A model generated the notes under the pieces. It was not told the origin of the DNA and ran no database searches. It saw only the letters and a list, made by a program, of their open reading frames with translations. A stretch of DNA of 39,143 bases. Source: Rickettsiales endosymbiont of Peranema trichophorum (GTDB taxonomy: Bacteria > Pseudomonadota > Alphaproteobacteria > Rickettsiales > Midichloriaceae). The translations under genes and the position numbers were made by a program. The first letter of the stretch is position 1. Each line of letters starts with the position of its first letter. This document shows, in pieces, positions 7,398 through 15,545 of this stretch. The DNA is taken from the NCBI RefSeq assembly GCF_004210275.1, contig NZ_SCFA01000099.1, positions 1 to 39,143 of the forward strand, read 5' to 3'.

Positions 7398-7904
7398 TTA
7401 GGTATGCTGGAGTATGTAATAGTTTAGGTAGGTTGCAAATAAAATCCACAGCAGATATGGGGCCATGAGTATGGATACTGATTTAATTGTTGAGTAAGAC
7501 AACAGAATCAGGATGCTGACCAGGATATTCATGACGACTAAGACCAGAAGTGATATATGGACGAGATGGTAGTGGAAAAATAGAGGTGTCCAGCTCCAGT
7601 TTAAGACTAGGTGGAGAATATACAATGCTTTGATATGTGGGAGCTGTGGAATGGGTTTGGAGGACCATATAATCCAGCCACAGGTACCTATGACGGCATA
7701 CAAAATAGTCCAGACAATTGGAAAGACGTAATTTGGAGGTGTAAGAGGTGAGCGTGGTATACTGTTGTACCAGGTACTGACATCTGGTTTGGTTGAATAG
7801 CCTATGATGAATCCTACTCCGATGACGAGAGTTATCCAAATGATTAAAGAGAGATAGTTTTTATTTAGTGCATTCATAAACCCTGTGGTGCTTGGTGTAG
7901 CCAT
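7398..7904 (-). CDS. tspO: TspO/MBR family membrane protein
   Basis: A 168-residue, five-helix integral membrane protein of the TspO/translocator family, whose bacterial members bind porphyrins and affect tetrapyrrole or stress signalling. The characteristic start of the family domain, WYNSIPRSPLTPPNYVFPIVWTILY, is at about residues 45-69 (two segments around the PP pair), with NWSWTPLFF in helix 3 and PYLLWILFATYLNYYI in the last helix. The N-terminus has an extra segment before helix 1, and an internal Met (MNALNK) is an alternative start. It lies upstream of the thiamine operon on the same strand but is separated by 126 bases before the riboswitch. It is divergent from the effector-binding gene at 8026 and shares the palindromic region with it. 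Confidence 0.9.
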   Translation of the reverse strand: MATPSTTGFMNALNKNYLSLIIWITLVIGVGFIIGYSTKPDVSTWYNSIPRSPLTPPNYVFPIVWTILYAVIGTCGWIIWSSKPIPQLPHIKALYILHLVLNWSWTPLFFHYHLVHISLLVLVVMNILVSILILLSYSTIKSVSILMAPYLLWILFATYLNYYILQHT

Positions 7905-7960
7905 ATGTTTTACACTCTGTCCACTTAGACGCTTTACTTTGTAAAAAGTATTGTTGTGGT

Positions 7961-8018
7961 TATATACTTACATTTTACCTGTTTTTGTGTTATTGGAAAA
8001 CAGGAAAACAAGTATATA
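7961..8018. promoter_or_regulatory. Large imperfect palindrome in the tspO/effector-protein divergent intergenic region
   Basis: TATATACTT (7961-7969) and CCTGTTTT (7978-7985) are mirrored by AAAACAGG (7997-8004) and AAGTATATA (8010-8018) around an 11-base centre. The right arm abuts the AAGGA ribosome site of the gene at 8026, and the symmetry offers TATATA-type -10 boxes on both strands. It could be a divergent operator or an mRNA hairpin. A smaller symmetric site, TACTTT/AAAGTA, lies at 7935-7950. Confidence 0.5.
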
Positions 8019-8025
8019 AGGAAAG

Positions 8026-8517
8026 ATGCGGAAAAGTGTAGAACGACTAGGAGAGATTAGACTAGTTGGTATTAGTGTACGTACATCGAATTGGTGTGAA
8101 ATGAATTCGGATACTGCGAAAATAGGACGTACTATGCAAAAGTTTCTTAGTTCTGGTATGCAAACACGAATTCGGGGGCGTAGGAGCCCGGGAACAGTAT
8201 TTGGGGTTTATACCGGCTATGAAAGCGATGAGAATGGCGAATACAGATACTTTGTGGGGGAAGAAGTGGATGTTATTGACGCTCTTCCAGAATATTTTGA
8301 GGTTTTAACCATCCCTGCGCAAGCGTATGTAAAATTGACTTCGGAGCAAGGCTCAATACCTGCTGTGTGTATCGATATGTGGCAGAACATATGGCGAATG
8401 AAAGCGACTGACTTAGGAGGTGAAAGAGCTTACATAGCGGATTTTGAAATTTACGATGAGAGAAGCAAGGATTCAAAGAGTGCTATCATCGATATATACA
8501 TAGGTATTCAAACATGA
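8026..8517 (+). CDS. GyrI-like/AraC-type effector-binding domain protein
   Basis: A 163-residue stand-alone small-molecule-binding domain of the GyrI-like (SHS2) superfamily, the same fold as the effector domains of AraC- and MerR-type multidrug regulators. Matching segments include LVGISVRTSN at the start, GVYTGYESDENGEYRYFVGEEV, FEVLTIPAQAYVKLTSEQG, IDMWQNIW and a C-terminal ADFEIYDERSKDS...IDIYIGI. There is no DNA-binding domain, so it probably binds or senses a hydrophobic ligand by itself. An AAGGA ribosome site lies 3 bases before the ATG. Its stop overlaps the ATG of a GrpB stub (ATGA). Sampled lines are only mildly G-biased, intermediate between island and core genes. Confidence 0.85.
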   Translation: MRKSVERLGEIRLVGISVRTSNWCEMNSDTAKIGRTMQKFLSSGMQTRIRGRRSPGTVFGVYTGYESDENGEYRYFVGEEVDVIDALPEYFEVLTIPAQAYVKLTSEQGSIPAVCIDMWQNIWRMKATDLGGERAYIADFEIYDERSKDSKSAIIDIYIGIQT

Positions 8518-8639
8518 GCGTATCATCGCTAGTAGATCCATTACTGGTGAAGGAAATTAAAGTTATTTCCTATGATTCAAATTGGCCTCATATTTACGAG
8601 AATGAAGCGGGGATGATATGGGGCTCAGCAAGGTATTAG
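8514..8639 (+). pseudogene. GrpB-family 5' stub
   Basis: An ATG overlapping the previous stop opens 41 codons ending at TAG 8637-8639. Residues 14-34 read KEIKVISYDSNWPHIYENEA, matching the N-terminus of GrpB (UPF0157, nucleotidyltransferase-fold) proteins, whose usual start is 'I.V.PYD..W...F..EA..I'. Full-length members have about 170 residues including an HIGSTAVPG motif, which is absent here. The sequence after the stop has no GrpB-like continuation in any frame I read, so the rest appears deleted. Confidence 0.55.
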
Positions 8640-8690
8640 TGGGCACCGAGAGCTGAGGGTGCTGGCAAGATTTGGAATGGCGGTAATAAT

Positions 8691-9281
8691 TTATAGGTAT
8701 CCTTTCAAAAATTGGGCTACTAAATTTTTATGTTTTGTGCGTTCAATGTTCCAAGCATTGAGGATGTCGCTACGGGTTGCATGCTTGTGATCGCTTAAAT
8801 AACCTTTGACAAAATTAATATAGGCCCACTCTTTTTTAGGTGTCTTGGAATATATTTTTCTCAACTCATATTCTGTGATCCACATGTTAGCAAACTCTTG
8901 GTATGTGGGTGGATTGGCTTCTGCCCAGCGACTTTTGAGCCAATCAATACCGAAGGCTGTGAAGTGGAAGTGTGGACCTATAATTTCTTTGAAGAAAAGC
9001 CTGGTTTTGAGATCATTTTTATAAGATCCCTTAAGCATTAAGGCTTCTGTGCTTAATGCAGGCTTGTCGTGACGATTTGAGAGGGACTTTGCGGGATATT
9101 GAGCTAAGTTAGTCTTTTCGCCTATTTTAATAAAATGGACTATTCTATCTATAAGGTCAACTTTTGTGCCTTTTGTAGAGAGGTGAAGATTTACACAGTA
9201 AACCTTTTGCAGAATTAATTCGCGGACAGTCTCTAAGACGTAAAGGTGACGACGTATGAGCTGTGTTCTGAGAAGGCTCAA
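8691..9281 (-). CDS. SAP-like/DUF6434 domain protein with an unusual N-terminus
   Basis: A 196-residue protein. Residues 31-52 (LHLSTKGTKVDLIDRIVHFI) look like the second half of a SAP-type helix-hairpin. Residues 77-139 match the DUF6434 pattern: a short lead-in, SYKNDLKTRLFFKEIIGPHFHFTAFGIDWLK (about 87-116) and a following helix. Residues 150-185 match the usual tail, with 'YI.F.KGYL.D....TR.D....W'. Function is unknown; a DNA-related role is only suggested by the SAP-like part. The first 30 residues do not match the family and are encoded by sequence that recurs at 163-187, so the original 5' end may have been replaced by repeat insertion. Whether the gene is expressed is uncertain. Confidence 0.6.
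   Translation of the reverse strand: MSLLRTQLIRRHLYVLETVRELILQKVYCVNLHLSTKGTKVDLIDRIVHFIKIGEKTNLAQYPAKSLSNRHDKPALSTEALMLKGSYKNDLKTRLFFKEIIGPHFHFTAFGIDWLKSRWAEANPPTYQEFANMWITEYELRKIYSKTPKKEWAYINFVKGYLSDHKHATRSDILNAWNIERTKHKNLVAQFLKGYL
9213..9237. repeat. Second copy of the 25-base dispersed repeat
   Basis: The bases AATTAATT, GCGGACAG and CTCTAAG match 163-187 with two differences in 25. The copy lies inside the 5' end of the SAP/DUF6434 gene. The neighbouring TTTACACAGTAA at 9190-9201 gives the region the look of an insertion-sequence terminus, but no transposase or second terminus is visible. Confidence 0.4.
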
Positions 9282-9701
9282 TATGCAAGCTTTTTGAAGC
9301 TAGTGAACTGCAAGTTTATTTCCCTTGACGCAGCAAAACGAAATGGTTATGGTGCAGCGGGTTCGTGTTGTCTCTAAAATAAGAATAATATTGTTATAAA
9401 AGAAAAGTTAAACATTAGAACCGATTACCTCAGTGCAGATGGGTGTTTTGGAAGTTGGAAAGAAGGATGTAGTATAAACTATATTTATACTGCACGATGT
9501 GAAATTTCCTCTAGAACAGACCAAGGCGATATTTAACGAATATAAGGTCTCTTCTCACTACTACGTTGCTTGGAAAAGCATGGAAGAGATCTTAGGGTGA
9601 AATCAGCAATAGTTTGATGTAGCCTAGCGCTCTGGAAATGCCTGTGGGAATGGATTTATCTCTGGTGTTCATTCAGAAAAAGCTATAGGAGTGATCGATT
9701 C
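9282..9701. other. Gene-free interval before tsaD
   Basis: No convincing gene is seen on either strand: all frames are broken by stops and the short peptides resemble nothing I recognise. It contains a palindrome AGTATAAA (9471-9478) and TTTATACT (9484-9491) around a 5-base centre, and a small hairpin AGCTT/AAGCT at 9288-9301. It may be decayed coding or repeat sequence, with the tsaD promoter somewhere in the 3' part. Confidence 0.5.
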
Positions 9702-10718
9702 ATGATAGTGATGGGCATAGAAAGTAGTTGTGACGAGACATCTGTATCGATAGTTGCAGAGAACAAAACCATCTTGTCGTTGTGTACTGTTTCGGATTTG
9801 GTAGAACACAGGAAGTACGGTGGTGTTGTTCCTGAGATTGCTGCTCGTAACCATTTAGAGCACATCACTGATCTTGTATCGCTAGCGCTTTTTGAGGCTA
9901 ATTTGGACTTAGAGCGTGTTGATGCTTTTGCGGTTACTGCGGGTCCTGGTTTGATAGGTGGTTTGATAGTGGGGGTCATGACGGCCAAGGCGCTTGCTTC
10001 TGCGATGAAGAAGCCTTGTATTGCAGTGAATCACTTAGAAGCCCACGTACTAACGATCAGACTTGTTGAGGATATAGACTTTCCTTATATTTCTTTGCTA
10101 ATTTCTGGAGGGCACTGTCAATTTCTTGAGGTATTGGGGGTAGGCAAGTACAGGAAGTTAGGTGGGACAATTGACGATGCCCTAGGGGAGACATTTGATA
10201 AGGTGGCAAAGATGTTAAACTTGAGTTATCCGGGAGGGCCTGCAATAGAAAAGCTTGCAGCTTTTGGGGACAAATATGCTTATGATTTTCCTAAGCCACT
10301 TTTGAAAGAAAAAAGCTGTGACTTTTCGTTTGCTGGTCTCAAGACGGCGATTAAAAGGACTGTAGACAAGCTTGAAGATGTAGAGCGAGAGAAAGCTGAC
10401 ATTTGCGCATCATTTCAAAGAACTGTGGTTCAAATACTGCAAGAGAAGATCAAGCATGCAGTAAGGGTGTCTAGAGTGCAGAATAACAGAGCATTTGTGG
10501 TGTCTGGGGGTGTTGCATCTAATCTTTACATTAGACAGGAGTTGGATGAGACGCTGAAGTCGCTGAATTTTCAATTATATACTCCTCCACTATCTCTTTG
10601 TACGGATAACGCTGCGATGGTGGCATGGACTGGTGTGGAAAGGTTCCGTCTTGGGTTAGTGGACGAGCTGAGCTTTGCACCAAAACCAAGATGGCCACTG
10701 GATATATACCTCTCATAA
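9702..10718 (+). CDS. tsaD: tRNA threonylcarbamoyladenosine biosynthesis protein TsaD
   Basis: The catalytic ASKHA-fold subunit that transfers threonylcarbamoyl from threonylcarbamoyl-AMP to A37 of ANN-decoding tRNAs, with TsaB and TsaE. The 338-residue length is standard. Visible motifs are GIESSCDETSVSI at the N-terminus, the metal-binding NHLEAH, ISGGHCQ, GETFDKVAKML, SYPGGPAIE, FSFAGLKTA and SGGVASN, with the C-terminal metal aspartate in CTDNAAM. AGGAG at 9687-9691 is 10 bases before the ATG; an in-frame ATG at 9711 is an alternative. It begins the long G-rich plus-strand run of core genes. Confidence 0.97.
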   Translation: MIVMGIESSCDETSVSIVAENKTILSLCTVSDLVEHRKYGGVVPEIAARNHLEHITDLVSLALFEANLDLERVDAFAVTAGPGLIGGLIVGVMTAKALASAMKKPCIAVNHLEAHVLTIRLVEDIDFPYISLLISGGHCQFLEVLGVGKYRKLGGTIDDALGETFDKVAKMLNLSYPGGPAIEKLAAFGDKYAYDFPKPLLKEKSCDFSFAGLKTAIKRTVDKLEDVEREKADICASFQRTVVQILQEKIKHAVRVSRVQNNRAFVVSGGVASNLYIRQELDETLKSLNFQLYTPPLSLCTDNAAMVAWTGVERFRLGLVDELSFAPKPRWPLDIYLS

Positions 10719-10865
10719 ATGAAAAGTGGCAAGAATATGGAAAAGAATAGACGACAGGAAATTTGGAAAGGAGCTAGGAGGGCAAGCGGTGAGTACGAAG
10801 CGCGTATATTTATACGTAACGAAGTCCGAATCCCGAATCCCGACGACGCCAACTTTTCAAATTAA
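10719..10865 (+). CDS. Small ORF directly abutting tsaD (hypothetical)
   Basis: The ATG follows the tsaD stop with no gap and opens 48 codons ending TAA at 10863-10865. The product is hydrophilic and strongly basic at its N-terminus (MKSGKNMEKNRRQ...), with no transmembrane segment and no motif I recognise. AGGAG-like purine runs occur inside the frame rather than before it. The 3' part contains a tandem GAATCCC pair (about 10829-10842). It may be a real downstream peptide coupled to tsaD or chance; there is no other support. Confidence 0.25.
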   Translation: MKSGKNMEKNRRQEIWKGARRASGEYEARIFIRNEVRIPNPDDANFSN

Positions 10866-10897
10866 CGGAGTATATGTGACGAATGAATTTTTGATTG

Positions 10898-12790
10898 ATG
10901 TATAGTGAGTCTGGGATGCTAAAAAAGAAAACTAGTAAAACGCCGAGGAAAACGAAGGGATTTAAAATATTAAGAAATAAAATCTTTGTATTATTGCTTA
11001 AATGCTTTGTTGTGTTGCTTTTTGGATTAGGATGCATGTGTCTTTTGTTGGTATTGTACTACTCGAGAGATTTGCCGGATATCTCTGACATACATGATCT
11101 TCAAAGGCAGCCGACGATTACGATACTTGATTCTAGAGGTAGGGTACTTGCTAACTATGGTGATATGTATGGTAGACGCTTAGAATATCAACAGATACCG
11201 CAAGATTTGATTGAGGCTGTAATTGCGGCTGAGGACAGGAGGTTTTTTGAGCATTGTGGTATCGATATCTTTGGTATTTTAAGGGCTCTTTATAGGAACC
11301 AAGTAGCGGGCAAAATAGTGCAGGGGGGTAGTACTATTACTCAGCAATTAGCAAAAATTATATTTTTGAACTCTGAACGTACACTAAAGCGTAAGATTCA
11401 AGAGATGTTGCTGGCTTTGCGATTGGAAAGAACTTATACAAAGCAGGAAATTTTAAGTATCTACCTTAACAGAGTGTATTTAGGTAGTGGTAATTTTGGC
11501 ATAGACGCTGCGTCTATGTATTATTTTGGTAAGCTTGTAGAGCATTTGACATTGTATGAATCTGCAATGTTAGCGGGTATGCTTAAAGCTCCGTCTAGTC
11601 TTTCTCCATTAACGAATCCTTTACGATCTGTACGTCGTGCTAAGTTAGTGCTCCAGGGTATGGAGGACATGGGCTTTGTCAGTTCCACGGATATAAGAAA
11701 TGAGCGACCGCCTAGGGTGATGCAGCGTGGTAGAATGAGGGGTGCTTTACAGAACCCATACTTTGCGGATTATGTAGTGGAGCGCTTGACGGATTTGATC
11801 GGTATGTCTAACCGTGATTTGAAGGTTTACACTACGTGCGACATACAGCTTCAGGAGGACTTGGAAAAAGCTATATCGCTACAGGCGAAGTCCAACTTCA
11901 AAAAATATGACGTTGGTCAAGCTGCTGGGGTTGTTCTTGGTAGGGATGGTGCAATTAAAGCGATGGTTGGTGGTATTTCATACGCGAATAGTCAGTTTAA
12001 CAGAGCTGTGTATGCAAAAAGACAACCGAGTTCTGTGTTTAAAATATTTGTGTACTTAGCGGCGTTAGAGAATGGTGCTACTGTTGGCTCAATGGTTGAG
12101 GACTCTCCGATCACTGTAAATCACTGGTCGCCGCGTAACTTTGTCAACAGATACGCTGGGTTAATGAGGTTGGATAAAGCATTTGCGGATTCTGTCAATA
12201 CTGTTGCGGTGAAGGTATCAGAAAAGCTAGGGCGTTATAAAGTTATAGATATGGCCCGCAGATTTGGTATTACGGAGAAACTCTCGAATGTTCCAAGCCT
12301 TGCATTAGGTACGGATGTCACTTCCTTGTTGAAGCTAACCGCTGCAATGCTTCACATTGCTAATAGCGGAATGCGGTTTAAGCCCCACGCTATTACGGCG
12401 ATATTTGAGAAATCTACCAACAACATTTTATATAAATATGATGCTGGGGAGCCGACTAGGTTAGTTGACAATCACAGTGCTATAGAGTTGAAGTCTATGT
12501 TGTACAAAGCAATTAAAGAGGGTACGGGAAGGGCTGCATCTAGTCCTGGGATTAAAGAATATGGCAAAACTGGAACGTCTCAAGATTTTAGGGACGCATT
12601 GTTTGTGGGGTTTGACGAGCGTTTGGTTACTGGAATATGGGTAGGTAACGACAACAATCAACCTATGAAGAGGGTTTCTGGGGGTACTTTACCGGCAAAG
12701 ATATGGAAGGATTTTATGAGTATGTCTAGAGCTCGATATGATAGAGGTGAAATAGCTGGAAAGAATGATGACACATCTGGAAAAAGGTAG
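10898..12790 (+). CDS. Bifunctional class A penicillin-binding protein (PBP1A family)
   Basis: Peptidoglycan glycosyltransferase plus DD-transpeptidase anchored in the inner membrane. About 25 basic residues precede a single membrane anchor (about residues 28-52). The GT51 domain follows with the catalytic glutamate in AAEDRRFFEHCGID, then GGSTITQQLAK and LSIYLNRVYLG. The transpeptidase has SxxK as SSVFK, SxN as SVN and KTG in GKTGTSQDFRDA. At 630 residues it is shorter than E. coli PBP1A (850); no obvious OB-fold insertion or long tail is present. The start is uncertain: ATG 10898, ATG 10916, or an upstream TTG at 10895, all without a strong ribosome site. With the M15 peptidase at 20952 it shows that the organism builds and remodels a cell wall. 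Confidence 0.92.
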   Translation: MYSESGMLKKKTSKTPRKTKGFKILRNKIFVLLLKCFVVLLFGLGCMCLLLVLYYSRDLPDISDIHDLQRQPTITILDSRGRVLANYGDMYGRRLEYQQIPQDLIEAVIAAEDRRFFEHCGIDIFGILRALYRNQVAGKIVQGGSTITQQLAKIIFLNSERTLKRKIQEMLLALRLERTYTKQEILSIYLNRVYLGSGNFGIDAASMYYFGKLVEHLTLYESAMLAGMLKAPSSLSPLTNPLRSVRRAKLVLQGMEDMGFVSSTDIRNERPPRVMQRGRMRGALQNPYFADYVVERLTDLIGMSNRDLKVYTTCDIQLQEDLEKAISLQAKSNFKKYDVGQAAGVVLGRDGAIKAMVGGISYANSQFNRAVYAKRQPSSVFKIFVYLAALENGATVGSMVEDSPITVNHWSPRNFVNRYAGLMRLDKAFADSVNTVAVKVSEKLGRYKVIDMARRFGITEKLSNVPSLALGTDVTSLLKLTAAMLHIANSGMRFKPHAITAIFEKSTNNILYKYDAGEPTRLVDNHSAIELKSMLYKAIKEGTGRAASSPGIKEYGKTGTSQDFRDALFVGFDERLVTGIWVGNDNNQPMKRVSGGTLPAKIWKDFMSMSRARYDRGEIAGKNDDTSGKR

Positions 12791-12815
12791 TATGAGTGAA
12801 GTGGATTGAAGTATG

Positions 12816-12845
12816 TTTATCAGAAGCGAGGTTTATGCTGATAAA
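12816..12845 (+). other. Perfect 8-bp hairpin between the PBP gene and polA
   Basis: TTTATCAG (12816-12823) pairs with CTGATAAA (12838-12845) over a 14-base loop. No T run follows, so it is not a typical intrinsic terminator. It lies 28 bases before the polA start and could be an operator or mRNA structure. Confidence 0.35.
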
Positions 12846-12873
12846 GGAACGTAGCGTGGTGTATAGATAAAAG

Positions 12874-15465
12874 ATGAAATTGCTGTTGATAGATGGTTAT
12901 GGTTTCGTCTTTAGGGCCTATTTTGCCTTTCCACCTCTTACGAGATCTGATGGGCAGCCTGTGGGTTGTGTATACGGCTTTGTAAGCATGTTAAGCAGGA
13001 TTTTGCTTACTAATGAGGTGGACTACGTAGGTGTGGTACTTGACTCGGGTCAGAAGAATTTTAGGCACACGATTTGTGAGCAATACAAGGCAAACAGGGA
13101 AAAGCCGCCAGAGGATCTGATACTACAATTTCCAATGATTCGAGAGGCAATAGAAGCTTTTGACGTGGTATCGATGGAGCAACATGGGTTGGAAGCGGAT
13201 GACTTAATAGCGATATACTCACAAGCAGCGAAGAGTCAAAATATAGATGTTACTATAATGTCATCTGATAAAGATTTGATGCAGCTGGTAGATGAGCGTA
13301 TTAGGATAGTGGATCCGATAAAGAATCTGGAGATTGGTGTGCAGCAGGTATTTGAGAAGCTTGGTGTCTATCCGGAGCAGGTATCGGACTATTTGGCTCT
13401 TGTGGGGGATTCTGCGGACAACATAAGAGGTGTTCGGGGCATAGGACCAAAGAGGGCGTCTGATCTTTTGCAACGATTTGGTTCACTTGATAACATTTAT
13501 GGATGTATTGATGACATCAAGGAAGGTCGGATTCAAAAGCTGCTGATAGAGGGTCGTTCTGACGCATATACTGCGAAGGCCTTAAGCGATTTAAGACGTC
13601 CATATGATCTGTCATGTGATTTGGAGCAGTTGAGGGTAAGACCGATTAATAAGGGGAAACTGCTTAGATTTTTAGAGGCGCAGGAATTTAAATCATTACA
13701 CCGTAATATTTTAAACATTATTAAGGGGGATGATAGTTCAACTGGTGCAGATGGTGCTGGTGTGGAGGAGCGGACTGAAGAGGTGCAGCGCCGGGCATTT
13801 CGTATATTTGATGATTTTGGTGATATTGACGTCAAAAAGATACAAAAAGCTGGTGAAAGTGCTGGTATGATTGGGATATATATGGATTCAGACTATCTTT
13901 ACATCAGTGCATCAGAGGAGCACATACAGATATCTATGGTTAGAGAGCGATTGGATTTTGTGGAGCAGAAGGACGCAAGGAAGGAAGTTCTCATTGGATT
14001 GAAGGATATTTTTGAGTCTGATGCTATTGTAAAAGTACTGGCGGATGTAAAGTTTTGGTACAAGACACTGAGTACGCTTGGTATTAGTTTGAGTGCTTTT
14101 GAGGATGTCATTTTGATGGCTTACTCGGCATCTACTTCTAAAAGTGAGTACAACATAGAAGCTTTGGTGAAGCTTTACCTTGGTGACTCTTTTACACTAA
14201 ATTCATCTTCCATACTAGGTGTTTTTAAGCGTTTGCAACGTCTTCTTTATCTTCAACGTCGTGTATACTGGTATGACAGAGTAGAGAAGCCGTTAAATAT
14301 CTTGTTGGGCGATATGGAGACGATTGGGATTAAAGTAAGTCAAGGTGTGTTGATATCGCTATCAGAAGAGTTTAAAAGCAAGATGTATGAGCTAGAAAAG
14401 TTGATATTTGAAGAAGTGGGGCGCAATTTTCTGCTTAGCTCGTCAAAACAGTTGGGTGAAATATTATTTGAACACCTCAAGTACCCCAAGGGTAAGAAGC
14501 TGAAATCTGGTGTGTATGCTACGAGCTCTGATGTGTTGGAGGAGCTGTCAAGTATGGGTTATACACTGGCGGACAAGATACTAGCATGGAAAAGCTTACA
14601 TAAGCTTTTAAACACATATATTGTGGGTTTATCAAAAGCTGTGGATGCAAGGGATGGGAGGATACGTAGCACGTTTTCTACGATTAGTACAAACACTGGG
14701 AGGTTGACGTCAAATAGTCCTAATCTTCAGGCGATTCCGATTAGAACTGAAGATGGTGCGAAGATTAGGCGTGCATTTGTATCAGAGCAGGGTAGTACGA
14801 TTATTTCTGCGGATTATTCGCAAATTGAGTTACGTCTTCTTGCTCATATTGCGAATATTGACGTACTGAAGGATGCATTTGCACAGCGTCGTGATATTCA
14901 TGCTATTACGGCTTCTGAGGTATTTGGGGTACCATTGGAAGAGGTTGATGAGAATCTTAGAAGGAAGGCCAAGACGATTAACTTTGGTATTATTTATGGT
15001 ATTGGTCCTTTTGGTTTAGCGAAACGATTGGGAATATCGATGCAGGTTGCCAAAGAATACATAGAGGCCTATTTTAGGCAATACCCTGGTATTCAAGAGT
15101 ACATGCACAATACGATAGAGTTTGCCAAGGAGCACGGATACACGGAAACGATTTACGGTCACAAATGTTTTATAGACGTTAACGAAATCAGGAGTACGAA
15201 TTTTACGATTCGTCAAGCTGCGGAGAGAGCTGCCATCAATGCCCCTATACAGGGGAGTGCTGCTGATATCATCAAGAAAGCGATGGTGATGATGCCTGTA
15301 CATTTAAAGCGGTGTATGATTCTTCAAGTGCATGATGAACTGCTATTTGAAGTGAGCGGAGCAAAGGTTGAAGAATATAGTAGGAATATTAGAGATGTGA
15401 TGAGCAGCGTTTGTAATCTGACCGTACCACTAGATGTAGACATTAAGTGTGGAGCATCGTGGTAA
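12874..15465 (+). CDS. polA: DNA polymerase I with apparently dead 3'-5' exonuclease domain
   Basis: Fills gaps and removes RNA primers during replication and repair. The 863-residue protein starts with the 5'-3' FEN-type nuclease (LLIDGYGFVFRAYFAF, GLEADDLIA, SSDKDLMQL, GDSADNIRGVRGIGPKRA). The middle domain at about residues 310-460 keeps the right size but lacks the exonuclease carboxylates: the DTE motif reads YMDSD and the KYD motif reads KFW. The polymerase domain is intact: motif A SADYSQIELRLLAH, motif B RRKAKTINFGIIYG and motif C LQVHDELLFEV. The phenylalanine in motif B is typical of bacterial Pol I. Loss of proofreading is common in Pol I of many bacteria, so repair synthesis by this enzyme would be unproofread. 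Confidence 0.96.
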   Translation: MKLLLIDGYGFVFRAYFAFPPLTRSDGQPVGCVYGFVSMLSRILLTNEVDYVGVVLDSGQKNFRHTICEQYKANREKPPEDLILQFPMIREAIEAFDVVSMEQHGLEADDLIAIYSQAAKSQNIDVTIMSSDKDLMQLVDERIRIVDPIKNLEIGVQQVFEKLGVYPEQVSDYLALVGDSADNIRGVRGIGPKRASDLLQRFGSLDNIYGCIDDIKEGRIQKLLIEGRSDAYTAKALSDLRRPYDLSCDLEQLRVRPINKGKLLRFLEAQEFKSLHRNILNIIKGDDSSTGADGAGVEERTEEVQRRAFRIFDDFGDIDVKKIQKAGESAGMIGIYMDSDYLYISASEEHIQISMVRERLDFVEQKDARKEVLIGLKDIFESDAIVKVLADVKFWYKTLSTLGISLSAFEDVILMAYSASTSKSEYNIEALVKLYLGDSFTLNSSSILGVFKRLQRLLYLQRRVYWYDRVEKPLNILLGDMETIGIKVSQGVLISLSEEFKSKMYELEKLIFEEVGRNFLLSSSKQLGEILFEHLKYPKGKKLKSGVYATSSDVLEELSSMGYTLADKILAWKSLHKLLNTYIVGLSKAVDARDGRIRSTFSTISTNTGRLTSNSPNLQAIPIRTEDGAKIRRAFVSEQGSTIISADYSQIELRLLAHIANIDVLKDAFAQRRDIHAITASEVFGVPLEEVDENLRRKAKTINFGIIYGIGPFGLAKRLGISMQVAKEYIEAYFRQYPGIQEYMHNTIEFAKEHGYTETIYGHKCFIDVNEIRSTNFTIRQAAERAAINAPIQGSAADIIKKAMVMMPVHLKRCMILQVHDELLFEVSGAKVEEYSRNIRDVMSSVCNLTVPLDVDIKCGASW

Positions 15466-15545
15466 ATTGGATTTGGTCTAGATTTAGTGTTGAAAGCTTT
15501 TGAAATGTATGCTAGTCATGGGGCGATAGTATATCGTCTGTTCTT

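Noticed and set aside
12816-12845. Intrinsic terminator after the penicillin-binding protein gene
   Set aside because: The 8-bp stem is AT-rich and is not followed by a T run, so it is listed only as a hairpin.
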